Origin: Rhizobiales bacterium Y(2018)
GTDB taxonomy: Bacteria; Pseudomonadota; Alphaproteobacteria; Rhizobiales; Aestuariivirgaceae
Direction: 5' to 3'
Length of the DNA: 64,000 nt
Assembly (NCBI GenBank): GCA_005502925.1
Contig: SCPD01000002.1
Coordinates: 992,001 to 1,056,000, forward strand
Part shown: piece by piece, positions 1-6,054 of the stretch
Numbering within the stretch: position 1 is the stretch's first letter
Layout of the letters: each line of letters starts with the position of its first letter
Notes under the pieces: generated by a model
The model's input: only the letters and a program-made list of their open reading frames with translations
Told to the model about the DNA's origin: nothing
Databases searched by the model: none
Made by a program: the position numbers and the translations under genes

Positions 1-134
1 TCGTCGCCGTCGGGGATGGCGTAGAATTTGCCGGCGCGAATGGTGGAACGGCGTTTATCGTCGCCGTTGCCGTCGTCGGCCGCACTGGATCTGGATAACA
101 ATCGGCTAGAGACTTTAGCTGAGGGCCGCTTCAA
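1..134 (-). CDS. possible N-terminal fragment of a gene running off the left edge
   Basis: On the minus strand an open frame enters from the window edge and ends, going upstream, at an in-frame stop near position 150. It reads KRRSTIRAGKFYAIPDGD near the edge, preceded by a Ser/Lys/Asp-rich stretch. Only TTG codons (around 134 and 101) are available as starts and no clear ribosome binding site is seen. The body of the protein lies outside the window, so no function can be given. It could be a chance open frame. Confidence 0.2.
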   Translation of the reverse strand, partial: MKRPSAKVSSRLLSRSSAADDGNGDDKRRSTIRAGKFYAIPDGD

Positions 135-162
135 CGGACGATGGTGGTTCTAAGCTAGAGCA

Positions 163-200
163 GAGCTCGCAGGGAACGGCACCTGCGAGTTCTCTTGTTG
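163..200 (+). terminator. hairpin, possible terminator
   Basis: GAGCTCGCAGG pairs with CCTGCGAGTTC across an 8-base loop and is followed by the T-rich stretch TCTTGTT. It ends about 27 bases before the next gene, so it could close a transcript arriving from the left or sit in that gene's leader. Confidence 0.4.
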
Positions 201-226
201 CTCGCTGCCGAGACCGGAGTTGTTGC

Positions 227-445
227 ATGGCTCGATACCAAATTGAAATAAAGCAAGGTGCCTTAACTCAGGTCGTTGAAGTCGAGTGTGAAGGAATAGA
301 AGACATCCGCTTCGAGGCTATGAAACTGGCTCGGGCTTACATCAACGCTCTGCCTGTTGACTTTTGGGAGGCGCCTCTTTGGGCTCTGCGAGTTACCGAT
401 GAGAGTAACATGTCAATACTCACACTTACACTGAGCGGAGACTGA
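227..445 (+). CDS. DUF6894-like small protein
   Basis: A 72-residue soluble protein starting MARYQIEIKQG. It has the outline of the small DUF6894 family that is common in rhizobia: a short beta-rich start, an acidic turn, then a helix beginning near residue 27 (EAMKLARAYI) and a final strand pair. Function of the family is not established. It has no signal peptide or membrane segment. It stands alone, with hairpin sequence upstream and a convergent small gene downstream. The family call rests on the overall pattern, not on a catalytic motif. Confidence 0.65.
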   Translation: MARYQIEIKQGALTQVVEVECEGIEDIRFEAMKLARAYINALPVDFWEAPLWALRVTDESNMSILTLTLSGD

Positions 446-492
446 AGTCTGGCTAGTGATCTCAGGATTATAGAGCCGTTCGGTCGGATACT

Positions 493-612
493 CTACGAAA
501 CGATGGCGCCAATAAGAACGCCACAAGCCGCTGCACCTAGGACAATGAAGATCGCCGTCAAGATATTGTGCAATGCGCCCTGTTTGGTGCGCCTCGGTTT
601 TTGATTATGCAT
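493..612 (-). CDS. 39-residue single-pass membrane peptide
   Basis: A short reading frame encodes a basic, hydrophilic start (MHNQKPRRTKQG) followed by one strongly hydrophobic helix, roughly residues 17-39, rich in Ile, Leu, Ala and Gly, and then a stop. The basic residues before the helix predict an N-in orientation. The Shine-Dalgarno match upstream is weak. I do not recognise the protein. Single-helix peptides of this kind are common in rhizobial accessory DNA. It is too short for similarity to be judged by eye. Confidence 0.45.
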   Translation of the reverse strand: MHNQKPRRTKQGALHNILTAIFIVLGAAACGVLIGAIVS

Positions 613-843
613 GGTAATAACTTGCCCGCCGCAGTGGTCCGCGACGGGCAAAAAATGCTGGAGTTATCGCTTTCATTCCAAATCTCATGCGCTCAAGACG
701 CTCCGGTGCTCGCCAAGGCGACAGCCATGGCTGTGGCACCTGAGGCTATCGTTGCAGCGATCAGGCCCGCCAGGATCCACAGAAGGAACTGCCGATCTGG
801 GCCTGCTCGCACAACGCGTGCGATCGGACGCATTGTCGAGGCC

Positions 844-1512
844 TCAGATCAGGGCACGGCCGACGATGCGGCCGGTGCGTGAATTCAGCAGGACACGGTA
901 GGTGTCCCCGTGGCGACGGCCGAGATAGGTGTAGGTGCCACCTCTGCATTCCACGACACGGACGCGATTGAACCGGGCAGCCACAATGGCTCGGCCTTCA
1001 CCGCAACTCACACGGCCGCCGACGCTGTAGACTTCCCAATAAGGCTGCGGATAGTAGTACCCGCCAAAATAGAAGCGGAAGGTGGCGTCCTTGCTGCGCC
1101 GACGCTGATGGCGGTTAGAATCGAATTTCCAGTCGCCCCGGCGCGCATTCTGCTGCGTGCCGACACGGACATCCGCATCAACATTCACATCGACATCATT
1201 GTCCTGCTGTGATGCCCGAGCACGCTTTTTGCGCTGCAGCTGACCGACGTCGCCCTCATTGTTCTCTTGCTCAGCACCCTGAGCGCGCTTCTTGCGAGGC
1301 TGATCCGTCGATTCATTCTGGTTATCGATCTGTTCGTTCTGATCGATCCCCTTCAGGCGCTTTTTGCCCCCACCCTGATCTGGCATGTTGGAACCGGGAC
1401 AGTTCTCGCCGACGCAGGGCTGGTTGTCCTGGGCAAAGGAAGGGGTAGTGACGAATAGCCCGCTCACGACGATCATCGAGGCTAAAGCGGTAGTTGATAG
1501 AATAGCTTTCAT
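844..1512 (-). CDS. exported hypothetical protein, low-complexity middle and conserved C-terminal domain
   Basis: The start at 1512 follows a strong GGAGGAATCA ribosome site. Residues 1-27 form a Sec signal peptide (MKAILSTTALASMIVVSG then a PSFAQ cleavage region). Next comes a hydrophilic stretch with CVGENCPG and many Gln, Asn and Lys/Arg residues, including RKKRA repeats. The last 80 residues are Tyr/Gly/Arg rich and fold-like (GGYYYPQPYWEVY, ending TGRIVGRALI), with two Cys residues that could form a disulfide. This layout is typical of exported stress proteins of rhizobia, and the function is unknown. A GGAAC-N18-TT promoter-like site lies 26-50 bases upstream of the start. Confidence 0.7.
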   Translation of the reverse strand: MKAILSTTALASMIVVSGLFVTTPSFAQDNQPCVGENCPGSNMPDQGGGKKRLKGIDQNEQIDNQNESTDQPRKKRAQGAEQENNEGDVGQLQRKKRARASQQDNDVDVNVDADVRVGTQQNARRGDWKFDSNRHQRRRSKDATFRFYFGGYYYPQPYWEVYSVGGRVSCGEGRAIVAARFNRVRVVECRGGTYTYLGRRHGDTYRVLLNSRTGRIVGRALI

Positions 1513-1537
1513 TGATTCCTCCATTTCAAAAGGAACT

Positions 1538-1562
1538 AACCTCAAGTAACTCCAATGGTTCC
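1538..1562 (-). promoter_or_regulatory. EcfG-like promoter site, GGAAC-N18-TT
   Basis: On the minus strand GGAAC (1562-1558) is followed after 18 bases by TT (1539-1538); the -10 reads GGTT where the consensus has CGTT. It is placed correctly for the exported protein starting at 1512. The match is partial. Confidence 0.45.
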
Positions 1563-1668
1563 TAAACAAAGTATTTCAGAAAATTACCGTAATCGCCGCT
1601 TGAGCACTCCCCTCCCAAAAATGCCGCCCGGGGCAATCGCCGGAGAAAAGAGAGGGTCACGCCGGCAC

Positions 1669-1693
1669 GGAACATTCGCAATAAGTTTGAGTT
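1669..1693 (+). promoter_or_regulatory. EcfG-like promoter site, GGAAC-N18-TT
   Basis: GGAAC at 1669-1673, then 18 bases, then TT at 1692-1693 (-10 reads AGTT). It lies 31 bases upstream of the truncated exported gene at 1724, so the promoter appears to have outlived its gene. Confidence 0.4.
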
Positions 1694-1723
1694 CTCGCTT
1701 CACCACGGGCGAAGGAAAGACAA

Positions 1724-1930
1724 ATGCGATTTCGTCTAATGACTGTGGCTTTCATCTTGTCGCTTGCCGGACCAGCATGGGCTGGGCAAGTCGTGATTTC
1801 AGTCAACGAGAATAGCCAGGAAATGACCGTCACGCTTAACGGTCAGCAACAATATGTTTGGCCTGTGTTGACGCCTGCAAGGCTGAGTTGCTGTTCAACG
1901 GACCGGAGGAAATCGCGCTTGAGGCAATAA
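1724..1930 (+). pseudogene. 5' remnant of an exported L,D-transpeptidase
   Basis: The frame starts MRFRLMTVAFILSLAGPAWA, a Sec signal peptide, followed by VVISVNENSQEMTVTLNG and then YVWPV. That is the first strand pair of the YkuD-type L,D-transpeptidase domain, which crosslinks peptidoglycan or anchors lipoproteins in the periplasm. Similarity stops after YVWPV. The remaining residues look like out-of-frame noise and the His and Cys catalytic motifs are absent. About 70 of the usual 150 or more residues remain, so this is a truncated remnant at a junction near 1860. Confidence 0.6.
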
Positions 1931-1955
1931 AGATGCCGTGGATGGGCCAAACGAG

Positions 1956-2153
1956 ATGGTATCGGTCTTGCAAATCCGCGCAGCTAATGCGCGGGTGTGG
2001 GAACAGCTGCGGCTTCATCCGACATAGCCTGGGCTCGTGCATATCGAGAACCATGCGTTCCGTACCGAGGAGGAAGGCCTGCTTGTCGGCGCGGAGGCCT
2101 ATGAGGAGTGGCAGGAAAGGCGGCGGCTCAAGCGCATGCTGGCGAGGGCATGA
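1956..2153 (+). pseudogene. decayed reading frame with one internal stop
   Basis: Reading from ATG 1956, a protein-like sequence (MVSVLQIRAANARVWEQL) meets a TAG after 23 codons. It then continues in the same frame as IENHAFRTEEEGLLVGAEAY and a charged helix ending RRRLKRMLARA. The final TGA overlaps the ATG of the next gene in an ATGA arrangement, the usual sign of translational coupling, so the frame was probably once an intact gene. I do not recognise the family. Confidence 0.35.
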
Positions 2154-2647
2154 CGATGACCGATAGCCCGCTTTCCCGTCGCCTGTTCATCTCCAAGGCC
2201 GCGCCGCACGCCGCCACCACTGTGCCGGCAGCCGCTGCAATCGCCGCCAGCTCGGACGAGCCCCGCCAGCACATGCAGGCCATCATCCGCTATTTCGCGA
2301 CCATGGCGCCAGACGACGCCAGCCGCTTAATGGTCCAGATCGGCGGGACGCCCAACGCCTTCGGGTATGTCGCCCATGCCTATTTCACCCGCTGGACGCC
2401 CGATCCGCGGTTGCGCGGTGGCGGCCTTTATCGAGATGAGGCCATCGAATTGGCGCGAATAAGCCCCCGCAGCCCCCGATATGCCGTCAGCCGAGCGGCC
2501 ACTTGCCGTAACGGCGCAAAGCGCTTTCAACCGCAGACACTCCCTTGTAGCCCCACCAAGAATGATCGGGGTCGACGGGCTCACCTTTCAAGTCGGTCCA
2601 TTGCAACTCATCAGTGGTGGGAGCCTCGATCTTTAGCGCATTGGTGA
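2150..2647 (+). CDS. hypothetical protein with twin-arginine-like start, probably 3' truncated
   Basis: The start at 2150 overlaps the upstream decayed frame by four bases (ATGA). The N-terminus has SRRLFISKAA followed by an Ala-rich hydrophobic stretch, resembling a twin-arginine signal. Residues 40-115 look like a real domain (AIIRYFATMAPDDASRLMVQ, then YFTRWTPDP). After about 2480 the sequence loses protein character and runs antisense through the neighbouring minus-strand gene, suggesting truncation there. Family unknown. Confidence 0.4.
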   Translation: MTMTDSPLSRRLFISKAAPHAATTVPAAAAIAASSDEPRQHMQAIIRYFATMAPDDASRLMVQIGGTPNAFGYVAHAYFTRWTPDPRLRGGGLYRDEAIELARISPRSPRYAVSRAATCRNGAKRFQPQTLPCSPTKNDRGRRAHLSSRSIATHQWWEPRSLAHW

Positions 2648-2750
2648 GCCCGTACTCACGTAGCCGATAAGCAGCGGCTTCATCGCCGTAGCGCTTAACC
2701 AACAGAACGTCACGCCAACGGGACAGCTCGGCAAGTGGATCCTCTTTCAT
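2487..2750 (-). CDS. small acidic hypothetical protein
   Basis: An 87-residue soluble protein starting MKEDPLAELSRWRDVL, with a helix-rich first half and a Trp-rich later part (DHSWWGYKGVSAVESAL). A GGGAG sequence stands 7-8 bases before the ATG. No motif that I recognise is present. It converges with, and overlaps by about 160 bases, the decaying plus-strand gene. The amino-acid composition favours this frame over the opposite one in the overlap. It may itself be trimmed at the C-terminus. Confidence 0.5.
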   Translation of the reverse strand: MKEDPLAELSRWRDVLLVKRYGDEAAAYRLREYGLTNALKIEAPTTDELQWTDLKGEPVDPDHSWWGYKGVSAVESALRRYGKWPLG

Positions 2751-2817
2751 GTCTTCGCTCCCATTCGTTCGTACGCTGCTTCTACTGTTGCAAGGGATGT
2801 GGCGCCTTATGCCATCC

Positions 2818-3525
2818 TCATATCAGAGATGACTGTACGGCCGCGCGCTCGATAAGCTCGGGCCCCGTGTTCTTCACGCTGCCGACCGCCTTGCCCACCG
2901 GCCACGCCGTCATGCGCGCGCTCGGGAACGGTTTCAGAAGCGCCTTCAGCTCATTGTCGTTCGCCGGCTCCTCACCTAGCCATTTCGGCCAATCGTCCTC
3001 GTCAAGGATGACCGGCATACGGTCGTGAATCGGCTCCATAAGCTCATTCGGTCCTGTGGTGATGATGGTGCAGCTCTTGAGCCATTCACCCGTCTCCGGG
3101 TTCTTCCAGCTCTCCCAGAGGCCAGCAAGCGGCATGATTTGATGATTGCCCATGGCAATTGCGAACGGCTGCTTGTCCGCAACGCCTGCGCGGCGCCATT
3201 CGTAGAAGCCGCCCACGATCACCAGGCATCGCCGGCCGGATTTCCACGCGCCGCGGAACGAGGGCTTGCTATCGACCGTATCCGAGCGCGCATTGAAGGT
3301 GCTGAAGCCGCCCTTCATGTCCTTTGACCAGGACGGGATGAGGCCCCAGCGCATCGGCTCGACGGTGCGAACACCGTCCTTTGATGTCATCGTCGGAATG
3401 GGCATCGTCGGCGGGACATTGTACCGGCGCGGGAGCTTCCATATCCAATAGTTACCAGTCCGCCGTTTGAACGGATTGAGCTTGGTCTCGCTGACTTCGT
3501 TGGGGTCGAAAATCCGGCCGCACAT
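2818..3525 (-). CDS. SOS response-associated peptidase (SRAP, YedK/HMCES family)
   Basis: SRAP proteins form a covalent crosslink to abasic sites in single-stranded DNA through the N-terminal cysteine exposed after Met removal. This copy starts at 3525 so that the protein begins MCGR. The expected active-site residues are present: Cys2, Asn78 in FNARSDT, Glu109 in GGFYEW and His167 in PIHDRMPV. Length is 235 residues, normal for the family. A LexA-type box GAAC-N7-GAAC lies 50-64 bases upstream, between this gene and the divergent operon at 3606, suggesting SOS control of both. A second, unlinked SRAP gene lies at 38068-38745. Confidence 0.93.
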   Translation of the reverse strand: MCGRIFDPNEVSETKLNPFKRRTGNYWIWKLPRRYNVPPTMPIPTMTSKDGVRTVEPMRWGLIPSWSKDMKGGFSTFNARSDTVDSKPSFRGAWKSGRRCLVIVGGFYEWRRAGVADKQPFAIAMGNHQIMPLAGLWESWKNPETGEWLKSCTIITTGPNELMEPIHDRMPVILDEDDWPKWLGEEPANDNELKALLKPFPSARMTAWPVGKAVGSVKNTGPELIERAAVQSSLI

Positions 3526-3574
3526 GATAGGAAATCTCGCCTGTTGACTCGCCTCATCCTGCCAGAGCATCCTA

Positions 3575-3589
3575 GAACAAACAAAGAAC
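3575..3589. promoter_or_regulatory. LexA-type SOS box, GAAC-N7-GAAC
   Basis: GAAC at 3575-3578 and again at 3586-3589 with a 7-base A-rich spacer match the direct-repeat LexA operator known from alphaproteobacteria. The site is between the SRAP gene on the minus strand and an ATG at 3606 on the plus strand. An SRAP neighbour makes SOS control plausible. Confidence 0.65.
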
Positions 3590-3605
3590 GATCTGGAGAG
3601 TTGTA

Positions 3606-3737
3606 ATGCGTATCGAAACCCAGGCATCGCCCGAATTTATAACGGCTGCCATATTCAACCGCCTCGAAGGACCGGGGGCCAACCCTGTGGCTCTTACGAC
3701 GAGCTGGAAGCCGACGAAGCTCCACCTGAAGTGTTGA
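3606..3737 (+). pseudogene. 5' segment of module gene A, separated by a frameshift
   Basis: ATG 3606 follows a good GGAGAG site at 5 bases and reads MRIETQASPEFITAAIFNRL before drifting into a frame that stops at 3737. Adding one G to the five-G run at 3674-3678 would join it to the frame that reads YDELEADEAPPEV and then enters the 3731 gene. The intact gene was probably about 164 codons, 3606-4099. Either the gene is broken or the run length is a sequence error. Confidence 0.45.
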
Positions 3738-4099
3738 AGGACTGGACCACCATCCAGGAGGCCGTTGAGCGGCTTCCGGCCAATGCCGTTGCGGCGCTCA
3801 GCGACATTTTACGGGAACTCGACAGGCGCCATGATCAAGGCCGCGTTGCTGGCTTGGTGAGAGCCGCGCACATCGCTCATCAGCGCTTGCAGATGCAGGA
3901 GGGTAGAGACCTTCTCATAGAGGCCGGCATTAGGTCTGCCGATGACCTGGAACTGAGCGGCGCCGATGGTCAGGACATCTATGAATGCCTGGCGCTCTTT
4001 CATGATTGGGCTGCTTCAGAGGAGGAAGTGGCCGCCGCTATGCGTCGGAACCAGCCGACAGTTTTCCGAAGCGAAATGTTTAAAAGCCTGACTGCGTAG
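3731..4099 (+). CDS. module gene A, copy 1 (hypothetical, helical)
   Basis: As read, translation could start at GTG 3731 (122 residues), but the protein-like frame continues upstream and the better start is ATG 3606 with a one-base frameshift between. The sequence is helical and hydrophilic, with AALSDILRELDRRHDQGRV near residue 20, then HQRLQMQEGRDLLIEAGIRS and a C-terminal helix ending EMFKSLTA. I do not recognise a family. It is followed nine bases later by gene B of the same four-gene plus-strand set. A diverged copy, truncated at its 5' end, is at 9356-9661. Confidence 0.6.
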   Translation: MLKDWTTIQEAVERLPANAVAALSDILRELDRRHDQGRVAGLVRAAHIAHQRLQMQEGRDLLIEAGIRSADDLELSGADGQDIYECLALFHDWAASEEEVAAAMRRNQPTVFRSEMFKSLTA

Positions 4100-4108
4100 G
4101 AGGCCATT

Positions 4109-4399
4109 ATGAACCTGGACTATCGCCAAGCCATCAAGGATGAGCAGTTTCCGAAGTCGGGTGCCCCCAAGCCCGACGACATTCTAGGCGCCGTGATGAA
4201 CATCTATCAATTTGAACGCGGCCTAATGATTGAAGATGACGAAGCCTACAACGACCTCTTTGCGACCGCCACGAAGCTGTTCCGACAGCATGACGCCGAT
4301 GCAAAGGACGCGAGCGACCTTGTGGACAGGATATTGGCCGATATGCCCGGCACGGCAACCCATCGATATCCGTTCGTCAGCGGCCGCTTGCTCAATTGA
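4109..4399 (+). CDS. module gene B, copy 1 (hypothetical acidic protein)
   Basis: A 96-residue acidic protein starting MNLDYRQAIKDEQFPKSG behind AGGAGG seven bases upstream. It is mostly helical, with an Asp/Glu-rich middle (MIEDDEAYNDLF) and a DASDLVDRILADMPG helix. It has no signal peptide, membrane segment or metal motif. It is second in the tight A-B-C-D set, with 9 bases to A and 6 to C. The second copy at 9671-9961 differs at about 8 of 96 residues and remains open, so the protein has been kept in both copies. Function unknown. Confidence 0.7.
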   Translation: MNLDYRQAIKDEQFPKSGAPKPDDILGAVMNIYQFERGLMIEDDEAYNDLFATATKLFRQHDADAKDASDLVDRILADMPGTATHRYPFVSGRLLN

Positions 4400-4405
4400 C
4401 CGAGA

Positions 4406-4702
4406 ATGGCACCAAGGCGACCGGCCGGGGTCAATATCGCCCGTGACGAGGTAACGCTCGCTCAGGTGCAGCAATTCAACTTGAACATGGTCTTGGAGTG
4501 CGTGGGCTGCGGACATAAACGGTTGATGGATGTCTATGAGCTACTGAAGAAGTGGCCGCCGGAATCCACCATGAAGCAAATAGCATGCGCGGCGCGATGC
4601 AAGCATCGGAGTTGCCGAGGCATCTACCGAGCCGAAGTCCTCTTTCGCACTGGCGACTACAAAGACGACTGGTGGCCCAGGTCACCAATACACAGGAGAT
4701 AA
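4406..4702 (+). CDS. module gene C, copy 1 (cysteine-rich hypothetical)
   Basis: A 98-residue basic protein with Cys32-x2-Cys35 in ECVGCGHKR and Cys61-x3-Cys65-x4-Cys70 in the RCKHRSC region. The spacing suggests a zinc-binding knuckle. A helix-rich N-terminus (DEVTLAQVQQFNLNMVL) precedes the first pair, and the C-terminus ends in an aromatic, basic tail (DYKDDWWPR). It overlaps gene D by one base (TAATG). The copy at 9968-10264 keeps every cysteine and differs at about 8 positions. Nucleic-acid or protein binding is a guess from composition only. Confidence 0.7.
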   Translation: MAPRRPAGVNIARDEVTLAQVQQFNLNMVLECVGCGHKRLMDVYELLKKWPPESTMKQIACAARCKHRSCRGIYRAEVLFRTGDYKDDWWPRSPIHRR

Positions 4703-4974
4703 TGGTGGGAAACGGCAAATGGACTCGTTGGGGTCGGGGAAGCTGCGAGGGGCACACGCTCGACATCGGCCCGCTGATCAATTTTTCGCTCGTGCGCGAG
4801 GGGGATGGAGAATTACGTGTTTATGTCGCGTCCGCTCATACTCGAAGGCTGGACACCTATCCCTCTCTGGAAGCGGGCAAGGCCGCCATAGAGGAAAAGC
4901 TTGAACGAGACATGAGCGTCACACTCGAAAATTGGGCGATCTATCAGGCAAACAAGCCAAAGGGAAAGAAATGA
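4702..4974 (+). CDS. module gene D, copy 1 (hypothetical)
   Basis: The ATG at 4702 overlaps the stop of gene C by one base and has AGGAG five bases upstream. The 90-residue product is beta-rich at first (GPLINFSLVREGDGELRVYV) and ends in a charged helix (AAIEEKLERDMSVTLENW) and a Lys-rich tail. No family is recognised. It closes the A-B-C-D set and converges with the ribbon-helix-helix gene 10 bases on. Its counterpart at 10264-10535 carries a one-base deletion, so only this copy is intact. Confidence 0.65.
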   Translation: MVGNGKWTRWGRGSCEGHTLDIGPLINFSLVREGDGELRVYVASAHTRRLDTYPSLEAGKAAIEEKLERDMSVTLENWAIYQANKPKGKK

Positions 4975-4984
4975 GCGGGCATAT

Positions 4985-5185
4985 TCAATTTAAATCCGGA
5001 TCCGTCTCATTGGACGAAACGTATCCCATACGGATGCACCAATCTTGGAAGGCGTTGCGCAGAGCCACTGATCGACTTTCAAATTTCATCTCTTCCAGAA
5101 TGTAGCGGTCGAGAGCGGCTAGGAACCGGTTCGGTAGGAAAGTAACGACCCATTCGCCGGCACTATTATTATCATTGGCTGCCAT
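4985..5185 (-). CDS. ribbon-helix-helix-like DNA-binding protein, module copy 1
   Basis: The protein starts at MAANDNNSAGEW (66 residues). It has a short beta strand (VVTFLPNRF) followed by two helices (LAALDRYILEEMKFESRSVALRNAF), the outline of MetJ/Arc-type ribbon-helix-helix repressors, which dimerise and bind operators with the strand. Some rhizobial proteins end in a similar DWCIRMGYV segment. It lies convergent to module genes A-D and may regulate the module. The copy at 10546-10746 differs at about 5 of 66 residues and is intact. The fold call is by pattern. Confidence 0.6.
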   Translation of the reverse strand: MAANDNNSAGEWVVTFLPNRFLAALDRYILEEMKFESRSVALRNAFQDWCIRMGYVSSNETDPDLN

Positions 5186-5270
5186 ATTCGATCCTCTCTC
5201 GGCCTGGGACAGATCGGCGTCGCAGCGGCGCCCGTCACGAATAGGGATTAACAAAACTCAATCGAAATAG

Positions 5271-5295
5271 GGAACCAATCGGCACGGGTGAAGTT
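5271..5295 (+). promoter_or_regulatory. EcfG-like promoter site, GGAAC-N18-TT
   Basis: GGAAC at 5271-5275 and TT at 5294-5295, with -10 reading AGTT. No gene follows; the next feature downstream is a strong terminator about 75 bases on, so the pair outlines a short transcript. The second copy of the module lacks this whole segment. Confidence 0.4.
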
Positions 5296-5301
5296 GACTA
5301 G

Positions 5302-5406
5302 ATGCAGCTGGAAGTCTGGATCAATATTCGGACAGCAAAGAAGAAATTCATTGCATTTTCAGCAGTGTGGAAAGCCCTGTTTGAAAAATCAGGGCTTTCT
5401 TCTTTG
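5302..5406 (+). ncRNA. candidate small RNA between promoter-like site and terminator
   Basis: A transcript starting about 7 bases after the TT of the promoter-like site would run about 105 bases to the hairpin AAAGCCCTG (5371-5379) pairing with CAGGGCTTT (5390-5398), which is followed by CTTCTTTG. A 36-codon frame from 5302 runs through the terminator stem, so coding is unlikely. The same GTGGAAAGCCC...GGGCTTTC terminator type recurs at 6831, 15131, 16047 and 17721. Confidence 0.4.
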
Positions 5407-5418
5407 ACCTAAGTCGGA

Positions 5419-5823
5419 TCACCACTTTTCACTGCTCACCGTCCCTTCTAATTCCTTTTCTGCGTCAAACCAAGGCAACCTAGCTTCGATGCCATAATGA
5501 TAGCGAGGCGGAAGCTCCTTGCTGAGTAAGACGCACCCCAGGTGGACACCGACTTCATCAGAACCATCATACGTCAGGCATATGGATGAACCGCACGCCG
5601 CGCAAAATGATCGGACCGCTATTGGAGAAGAACGATATTCAGTCGGATGTTCTGTGAGCCATACTAGTGCGGTTTTCTTTATCCGAGCCAAAACCGTCGC
5701 AGGCGAGCCTGTCGCGCGCTTGCACATGGTGCAGTGACAATAATGTACACGCGGCTTTTCCATAATGCGGAATTGAATCCGACCACAAAGGCATGTCGCG
5801 TCGTATGATGTTGGAGCCTGCAC
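5419..5823 (-). CDS. GFA / CENP-V fold zinc protein, module copy 1
   Basis: Glutathione-dependent formaldehyde-activating-like (GFA) proteins are small zinc proteins, some of which act on S-hydroxymethylglutathione. Most are of unknown substrate. The cysteine pattern is complete: CLCG near residue 11, CHCTMCKR near residue 29 and CAACGSS near residue 74. The usual RSSPIAVRSFC segment and a C-terminal PWFD motif are also present. Length is 134 residues, normal for the family. The start is GTG 5823, and the same codon begins the second copy. That copy at 10798-11202 has an internal stop. Confidence 0.85.
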   Translation of the reverse strand: MQAPTSYDATCLCGRIQFRIMEKPRVHYCHCTMCKRATGSPATVLARIKKTALVWLTEHPTEYRSSPIAVRSFCAACGSSICLTYDGSDEVGVHLGCVLLSKELPPRYHYGIEARLPWFDAEKELEGTVSSEKW

Positions 5824-5927
5824 CGAAACGCAGGCACCGGAGTTCCAGCTGATGGCCCAAGGGCCAATAGAACTATGAGACCATCCGACTTACATGGGTC
5901 GAGCCTTCTGGCTTCAAGCCTGGGGGT

Positions 5928-5972
5928 GCGGCTCGTCATTCATATTCGCCGTCCCATTGTCTGGCGAGCCGC
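5928..5972 (+). repeat. dispersed hairpin element H, copy 1
   Basis: GCGGCTCGTCA at 5928-5938 pairs with TGGCGAGCCGC at 5962-5972 around a loop holding TTCGCCGTCCC. Four further copies in the same orientation are at 11318, 14332, 15494 and 15900. The 451 bases from 5973 to 6424 hold only the small-RNA unit described next and a degenerate element near 6130-6215. Confidence 0.6.
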
Positions 5973-6023
5973 TTCGGGACGGTCTCATGGGACTAGACTA
6001 AAAGCGAATTATCAAATGATATG

Positions 6024-6048
6024 GGAACTATTCGGGCTGATGCGGGTT
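6024..6048 (+). promoter_or_regulatory. EcfG-like promoter site, GGAAC-N18-TT
   Basis: GGAAC at 6024-6028, 18 bases, TT at 6047-6048 (-10 GGTT). The equivalent unit at 16657 has the same arrangement at the same distance from the same terminator. Confidence 0.45.
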
Positions 6049-6054
6049 ACCCCA

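Noticed and set aside
5302-5412. 36-codon frame MQLEVWINIRTAKKKF within the candidate small RNA
   Set aside because: It runs through the terminator stem, has no ribosome site and is not conserved in module copy 2.
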